64,000 nucleotides of DNA from Flavobacterium fontis. GTDB lineage: Bacteria > Bacteroidota > Bacteroidia > Flavobacteriales > Flavobacteriaceae. A model generated the notes under the pieces. It made no database searches and had not been told where the DNA came from. It saw only the letters and a program-made list of their open reading frames with translations. How positions within the stretch are numbered: the stretch's first letter is position 1; every line of letters starts with the position of its first letter. Of this stretch, positions 59,220 through 64,000 are shown piece by piece. Where the stretch lies: the NCBI RefSeq assembly GCF_900129405.1, contig NZ_FQVQ01000008.1, positions 1 through 64,000 of the forward strand, written 5' to 3'. Made by a program: the position numbers and the translations under genes.

Positions 59220-61115
59220 ATGAGTAACCTACATGATATTCTAAAACACTATTGGAATTACGAGGCGTTTCGCGAACCGCAGGAGGCGATTATTGAATCG
59301 GTTTTGGCGGGTCGAGATACGTTTGCGTTATTGCCGACGGGCGGAGGAAAATCGTTGTGTTACCAACTGCCTGCGTTGGTCCGTGAGGGGATTGTCTTGG
59401 TGATTTCGCCTTTGGTTGCATTGATGAAAGACCAAGTGCAGCAGTTACAAATGCGCAACATCAAAGCGATGGCGTTAACGGGGGGCATTCCCACAGAAGA
59501 ACTTATTGATGTGCTGGACAATGCACAATTTGGAGGATACAAACTTGTGTATTTATCGCCCGAGCGGCTGCAAAATGAAATCGTCCTTTCGCGGCTAAAA
59601 ACTTTACCTATTCACCTGATTGCCATTGACGAGGCGCATTGTGTATCGCAATGGGGTCATGATTTTCGTCCTGCCTATTTAAAGATTGCGGACTTGCGAA
59701 TTCATTTTCCCAAAGTTCCATTTTTGGCGCTAACGGCAACCGCAACGGCGCGGGTACAAGCCGATATCATAACGCAATTGGCTTTGGAGCAACCGAATGT
59801 CTTTTCAAAGTCCTTTGCCCGAGAGAATTTGGCCTACATGGTCTATGCACCAGAGGACAAATTGCAGTTTGCCAAAAACGTATTGTTAAAATATCCTGGG
59901 CCTTCCTTGGTGTATGTTTCCAACCGAAAATCGTGTTTGCACACGGCGCAGCAGTTGGAAGCTATGGGCATCTCGGCGACGTTTTACCACGGGGGATTAT
60001 CGCCGGCCGAAAAAGAACGGCAAATGGGTTGGTGGATGGAAGAAAAAAAACAGGTCATGGTGGCCACAAATGCCTTTGGAATGGGCATTGATAAGGCAAA
60101 TGTTCGTACTGTTTTTCATTTTAACCTACCGCCCAATTTAGAGAATTATTACCAAGAAGCGGGGCGTGCAGGGCGCAATGGTTCGAAAGCCTATGCCATT
60201 TTGTTGGCTAATGCCTCCGATCGATTGCAGGCAACGCAACAATTTTTGGGTGTCTTACCCGACAAACCGTTTTTATCGCAAGTCTACCAAAAGTTATGTG
60301 CCGACTTGCAAATTGCTTACGGAGAAGGCTTAGACGAAACGTTTGGTTTTAATTTACACCGTTTTTGTGTCAAATACAATTTACCCGTAGCGCGCACGTA
60401 TCAAGCACTACAATTTTTGGATCGGCAGGGCATTTTGAATCTTTCCCAGGAATTTTCAGAGAAGCTAACCCTACAATTTATCGTTCCTTCCAAAGAGGTG
60501 ATACGCTATAGTAGTTTGCATCCTGAACAAGAGACGATTATCGTCACTCTTTTGCGCACGCATCCCGGGGTGTATGATCAAATGACTGCCATCAATTTAT
60601 CGGTGGTGGCGCGAAAATCGGGCGTTACAGAAACCAACGTATTGGCGGTATTGCATCAGCTTCAGTTGCAAGGATTGGCGACGGTACATTCGAAAACCAA
60701 TGATGCCCAACTTACCTTTACGACCATTCGAGAGGATGCGCATACGATAAATCGCGTGAGTAAATATTTAATTGCGCAAAACGAATTAAAGGCATCCCAG
60801 TTAAAATCGGTGTTGGCCTATGCAGAAAACACGAGCCAATGCAATCAACGCTTATTATTGGACTACTTTGGTGAAAAAGAAGCGGCCGATTGCGGACACT
60901 GTTCGACCTGCATTGCGCCCCGAAAAAAGACCCTGGAATTGGGCGATCTCCCTGAGGCCTTATTGCGATTGTTGCAACAACGCCCGTTTAGTTCAAGAGA
61001 ATTACAAGAAATACTTTCACAACCCGAAGAGGCGCTTATCTTTGCACTTCAATCGTTGTTGGAAGCCGAGCGCATCCGTTTACTTCCCGACAACACTTAT
61101 TCATTGCGCAACTAA
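59220..61115 (+). CDS. recQ: ATP-dependent DNA helicase RecQ, short form
   Basis: 3'-5' helicase of recombination and fork repair. 631 residues. Motif I is TGGGKSLCYQ, motif II is DEAHCVSQWGHDF and motif VI is QEAGRAGRNG. The zinc-binding cluster ends CGHCSTC near residue 565. A final winged-helix-like segment ends 'RIRLLPDNTYSLRN'. No HRDC domain is present. Its stop overlaps the fmt start (TAATG). Confidence 0.94.
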   Translation: MSNLHDILKHYWNYEAFREPQEAIIESVLAGRDTFALLPTGGGKSLCYQLPALVREGIVLVISPLVALMKDQVQQLQMRNIKAMALTGGIPTEELIDVLDNAQFGGYKLVYLSPERLQNEIVLSRLKTLPIHLIAIDEAHCVSQWGHDFRPAYLKIADLRIHFPKVPFLALTATATARVQADIITQLALEQPNVFSKSFARENLAYMVYAPEDKLQFAKNVLLKYPGPSLVYVSNRKSCLHTAQQLEAMGISATFYHGGLSPAEKERQMGWWMEEKKQVMVATNAFGMGIDKANVRTVFHFNLPPNLENYYQEAGRAGRNGSKAYAILLANASDRLQATQQFLGVLPDKPFLSQVYQKLCADLQIAYGEGLDETFGFNLHRFCVKYNLPVARTYQALQFLDRQGILNLSQEFSEKLTLQFIVPSKEVIRYSSLHPEQETIIVTLLRTHPGVYDQMTAINLSVVARKSGVTETNVLAVLHQLQLQGLATVHSKTNDAQLTFTTIREDAHTINRVSKYLIAQNELKASQLKSVLAYAENTSQCNQRLLLDYFGEKEAADCGHCSTCIAPRKKTLELGDLPEALLRLLQQRPFSSRELQEILSQPEEALIFALQSLLEAERIRLLPDNTYSLRN

Positions 61116-62062
61116 TGGAATCATTACGAATCGTATTTATGGGAACGCCCGAATTTGCCGTCGGGATCTTGGAGGCTATCGTTGAACACGGATTGCAGGT
61201 CGTGGGGGTGGTTACTGCTGCCGACAAACCTGCAGGTCGTGGACAACAGCTTAAATTTTCGGCAGTCAAAACCTATGCCCTGGCGCAAGGGCTGCCTTTG
61301 TTGCAACCTACCAACTTAAAAGACCCCGATTTTATTGCGGCGTTGGAGGCTTGGGAGGCAAATGTGCAAATCGTGGTGGCGTTTCGTATGTTGCCTGAGG
61401 TTGTATGGCGTTTGCCGAAATGGGGCACCTTTAATTTGCATGCCTCGTTATTACCACAATACCGGGGAGCGGCGCCGATCCATTGGGCTATTATCAATGG
61501 GGAGACCGAAACGGGAGTGACGACCTTTTTTATCGATGATAAAATAGATACGGGAGCCATGATACTGTCGAAAAAAACAGCGATTGGTCCCGAGGAGAAC
61601 ACAGGAAGTTTACACGACCGCTTGATGGTATTGGGAAAAGAGGCGGTGCTAGAAACCTTGGAGCGCATTGCACAAGGCGATGTGGCCACAGTTCCCCAGA
61701 AGGAAACGGGTGATCTAAAGACTGCTTACAAGTTGAATAAAGAAAACTGTCTCTTGGATTTTCATAAAAAAGGAAAAGAGTTGTACAACCAAATCCGAGG
61801 GTTATCGCCCTTCCCTACTGCTTGGTGTCATGTGATTGATGGGGAAATGCGTTGGGCCGTTAAACTATATGAAGCGGTTTTTGTTGAAACCCCACACAAT
61901 GAAAGGATTGGACAGTGGAAAACAAGCAAAAAGGAAATTGAAATTGTGGTAACTGATGGGTACTTAAAAATAAAAGTCCTGCAATTTCCAGGCAAGAAAA
62001 AAATGACCGCCCAAGAGGTATTGAATGGCATGCAATTTAGTTCGGAATGCCGTGTGGAGTAA
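61115..62062 (+). CDS. fmt: Methionyl-tRNA formyltransferase
   Basis: Formylates initiator Met-tRNA with 10-formyl-THF. 315 residues: 'IVFMGTPEFAVGILEAIVEH', the catalytic region 'FNLHASLLPQYRGAAPIHWA' (Asn, His and the SLLP loop), 'GVTTFFIDDKIDTGAMI', and the C-terminal OB domain 'QIRGLSPFPTAWC'. Coupled to recQ by a one-base overlap. Confidence 0.96.
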   Translation: MESLRIVFMGTPEFAVGILEAIVEHGLQVVGVVTAADKPAGRGQQLKFSAVKTYALAQGLPLLQPTNLKDPDFIAALEAWEANVQIVVAFRMLPEVVWRLPKWGTFNLHASLLPQYRGAAPIHWAIINGETETGVTTFFIDDKIDTGAMILSKKTAIGPEENTGSLHDRLMVLGKEAVLETLERIAQGDVATVPQKETGDLKTAYKLNKENCLLDFHKKGKELYNQIRGLSPFPTAWCHVIDGEMRWAVKLYEAVFVETPHNERIGQWKTSKKEIEIVVTDGYLKIKVLQFPGKKKMTAQEVLNGMQFSSECRVE

Positions 62063-62163
62063 TTGGGAGACCCTATAAACACTAGATTCGGATGCTTTTG
62101 GCGGCTGTTTATCAACAAATAAATTGAGTTATCAACAAATTAATCGAAAATACGTGTAATCAG

Positions 62164-62193
62164 TTGCATGCTGTGGATTTTCTACTAAATTTG
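62164..62193 (+). promoter_or_regulatory. HU gene promoter (TTG-N19-TAAATTTG)
   Basis: TTG at 62164-62166, spacer 19, TAAATTTG at 62186-62193; a near-ideal Bacteroidota promoter 45 bases before the ATG. Confidence 0.75.
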
Positions 62194-62238
62194 TTATGAT
62201 TAACAATTAAGTTTAACCAACAATTAATAACTATTATT

Positions 62239-62511
62239 ATGAACAAGTCAGAATTAATCGATGCAATTGCTGCTGATGCTGGAATTTCCAAAGCAGCTGC
62301 TAAATTAGCTTTAGAGTCATTTTTAGGAAATGTAGGGGCTACTTTGAAAAAAGGTGGAAGAGTTTCATTGGTAGGTTTCGGTTCTTGGTCTGTATCTAAA
62401 AGAGCAGCTCGTGAAGGAAGAAACCCTCAAACCGGTAAAACAATCAAAATTGCTGCTAAAAATGTAGTGAAGTTTAAAGCAGGTGCTGAATTAGAAGGTT
62501 CTGTAAACTAA
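62239..62511 (+). CDS. hup: HU-family DNA-binding protein
   Basis: 90 residues: 'MNKSELIDAIAADAGISKAA', 'GGRVSLVGFGSWSVSKRAAR', the DNA-intercalating arm GRNPQTGKTIKI with its Pro, and 'AAKNVVKFKAGAELEGSVN'. A nucleoid protein. Strong promoter and terminator show a highly expressed single gene. Its codon choice is more AT-rich than that of its neighbours. Confidence 0.96.
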   Translation: MNKSELIDAIAADAGISKAAAKLALESFLGNVGATLKKGGRVSLVGFGSWSVSKRAAREGRNPQTGKTIKIAAKNVVKFKAGAELEGSVN

Positions 62512-62533
62512 TTTCTGTTACCCGATATCATCA

Positions 62534-62563
62534 AAAATCACGGTTTCGACCGTGATTTTTTTT
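62534..62563 (+). terminator. HU gene terminator
   Basis: AAAATCACGG-TTTCGA-CCGTGATTTT followed by more T. Confidence 0.92.
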
Positions 62564-62594
62564 TGAATAACCATTGACATGCCAAATATTTTTG
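62562..62594 (+). promoter_or_regulatory. Promoter of the YqgE gene (TTTG-N21-TATTTTTG)
   Basis: TTTG at 62562-62565, spacer 21, TATTTTTG at 62587-62594, 25 bases before the ATG. It overlaps the end of the HU terminator. Confidence 0.65.
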
Positions 62595-62619
62595 TACTTT
62601 TAGTTAAAATTGCTTAATA

Positions 62620-63180
62620 ATGTCAACCGAAAGCCTACAAAAAGGACAGTTATTAATTGCAGAGCCTTCCATCATTGGGGATCTTTCCTTCAATCGGTCG
62701 GTTATTCTGTTGGCAGATCATAATCCTGAGGGATCGGTGGGTTTTATTCTTAACAAACCCCTGACGTACGCTTTACACGATTTAATCCCTGACATTTCGG
62801 CTTCGTTCACGATATATAATGGTGGGCCAGTAGAGCAAGACAATCTTTATTTTATTCACAACATACCCGATTTGTTACCCAATAGTATTGAAATTTCTGA
62901 GGGGATTTATTGGGGAGGTGACTTTGAACGTACCAAAGCCTTGCTTAATGATGGTACCATCCAAAAAGACAACATTCGCTTTTTCTTGGGGTACACCGGC
63001 TGGGGGGCACAACAATTGGAGCAGGAACTCGAATCGCAGTCCTGGATAGTTTGTGCTAATAGTTACAAGCAAACTATTTTAAGTAAGTCCTCCCGTGATT
63101 TTTGGAAAGAAAAAATTTTGGAACTCGGAGGAGACTACGTATTATGGTCCAATGCGCCTGAAAATCCTATTCTAAACTAA
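62620..63180 (+). CDS. YqgE/AlgH family protein
   Basis: 186 residues: 'KGQLLIAEPSIIGDLSFNRS', 'VILLADHNPEGSVGFILNKP', 'YNGGPVEQDNLYFIH', 'FFLGYTGWGAQQLEQELESQ'. Conserved cytoplasmic protein of unknown mechanism (AlgH affects alginate in Pseudomonas). Its last nine bases overlap the converging aminotransferase gene. Confidence 0.93.
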   Translation: MSTESLQKGQLLIAEPSIIGDLSFNRSVILLADHNPEGSVGFILNKPLTYALHDLIPDISASFTIYNGGPVEQDNLYFIHNIPDLLPNSIEISEGIYWGGDFERTKALLNDGTIQKDNIRFFLGYTGWGAQQLEQELESQSWIVCANSYKQTILSKSSRDFWKEKILELGGDYVLWSNAPENPILN

Positions 63181-63993
63181 CTGATTTAGTTGTAACGTCC
63201 ATGCTTGTGCTTGCGTGGTCACAAACTCTTTTTTACGGTAATGGGTTATAGATCGAATACCTTGAATGGCATTGGTGTAGAACAATTCGTCGGCATTTTG
63301 TAATTCAAAAGGGGATATCGGAGCTTCTTCCACTTCCCATTCGGGTTGGGCCTTTACCATTTTTAGCACTTGTTTTCGTAGAATACCATTTAAACAGCCT
63401 TCACTGAGCGGCGGGGTAATTAATTTTTTCCCTTGGAGCATGAAAAGATTTCCATTCAACACTTCAGCCACCCGCTTTTGCTCGTTGAGTACTATACATG
63501 TATCTAACTCGTTCTCTTGTGCATAAACGGCTCCAACAATATTTAATAACCGGTTGGTTGTTTTTAGTGTGGACAATAAGTGGTTGGGAACATGAAAATC
63601 TTTAAACAAATCGGCGGTACAGGGCGTTTCCTCATGAATAAAATGAGCGGTAGCTAAAGGCGTGGCTTCAATCCAAAACGAAACCGCATTGGTTGTAGGA
63701 GTGTAATAACCGCCTTCATTACGATACACCGTCAGGCGCACCCGAAAAGCACCTTCTGGAGCAACGACACTTTTCAACTGCGATTCAAGATATTCCATGG
63801 TAAAGGTGCTGGGAATGCGCATTCGTAAAATACGCATAGAAGCCATCAAACGAAAGTAATGATCTTCCCAAAAACAAGGAATTCCGTCAACGACCCGAAG
63901 GGTTTCAAACAAAGCATCACCGTATAAAAATGCACGATTAGAAGATGAAAAAACGGTGGTATGATCGACTAAAGTTCCGTTGAAATTAAGCAT
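63172..63993 (-). CDS. Class IV aminotransferase (aminodeoxychorismate lyase-like)
   Basis: PLP enzyme of 273 residues related to PabC, IlvE and D-amino acid aminotransferases. The N-terminus 'RAFLYGDALFETLRVVDG' is the class IV signature; the PLP Lys is in 'STLKTTNRLLNIVGAVYAQE'; 'EVLNGNLFML' and 'TPPLSEGCLNGILR' are the phosphate-binding and substrate loops. Length and motifs favour a PabC-like role in folate synthesis, but a D-amino acid or branched-chain function cannot be excluded. It starts seven bases before the window end. Confidence 0.88.
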   Translation of the reverse strand: MLNFNGTLVDHTTVFSSSNRAFLYGDALFETLRVVDGIPCFWEDHYFRLMASMRILRMRIPSTFTMEYLESQLKSVVAPEGAFRVRLTVYRNEGGYYTPTTNAVSFWIEATPLATAHFIHEETPCTADLFKDFHVPNHLLSTLKTTNRLLNIVGAVYAQENELDTCIVLNEQKRVAEVLNGNLFMLQGKKLITPPLSEGCLNGILRKQVLKMVKAQPEWEVEEAPISPFELQNADELFYTNAIQGIRSITHYRKKEFVTTQAQAWTLQLNQLV

Positions 63994-64000
63994 AAAAAAT

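Overview
The window looks like a chromosome segment of a member of the Flavobacteriaceae (Flavobacterium or a close relative). The evidence is a secreted protein with a type IX secretion sorting domain, a GlmU-like sugar nucleotidyltransferase, DUF4290, DUF4199, DUF4476 and DUF5686 proteins, a carbamoyl-phosphate synthase large subunit of the short Bacteroidota form, and many TAnnTTTG -7 boxes, the promoter element of this phylum. No rRNA, tRNA, prophage or CRISPR array was seen.

Layout. 0-5 kb: a Lys-rich membrane protein bracketed by TGAACAC word repeats, small hypothetical genes, and a btuFCD/fecBCD-like ABC importer operon. 5-12 kb: a DUF4476 protein, RluE-type pseudouridine synthase, RmuC, a thioesterase, and a diheme cytochrome lipoprotein followed by an FG-GAP/ASPIC T9SS-secreted protein. 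12-17 kb: an inward-rectifier K+ channel, carB, rpmH (53 codons) and a TPR-like membrane protein. 17-18.2 kb: noncoding, made of a 255-bp tandem duplication, word repeats and structured intergenic elements. 28-64 kb: ordinary core genes, including a lytic transglycosylase, qorB with its divergent HxlR regulator, mtaB, GlmU-like, L31 type B, a glycosyltransferase, phosphoglucomutase, an MsbA-like exporter, a TonB receptor, an M23 peptidase, zapA, a 6S-like RNA, RNase Y, a two-component pair, xerD, aroQ, a DUF5686 receptor, murA, recQ, fmt, an HU protein, a YqgE protein and a class IV aminotransferase.

The unusual part is 18.1-28.2 kb. It is AT-rich and every gene reads on the minus strand. Thirteen small, mostly exported or membrane-anchored proteins follow one another. 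Almost every one is preceded by a short orphan reading frame (5 to about 120 codons) that starts directly at a palindromic repeat and stops on, or just before, the start codon of the next gene. I read these as the last residues of lost polymorphic-toxin C-termini, each still attached to its immunity gene. Between the modules lie palindromic repeats with GCGCGGATTT...AATCCG ends. The array also holds an intact REP-associated tyrosine transposase (RAYT, a HUH-family Y1 transposase) with the same ends. The roughly 190-bp copies still encode the last 13 codons of a RAYT gene, so they are internally deleted RAYT units. The locus therefore looks like an array of orphan immunity genes punctuated by RAYT-derived repeats; no full-length toxin gene is in the window.

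The functional assignments rest on motif recognition by eye. No database search or structure prediction was run.
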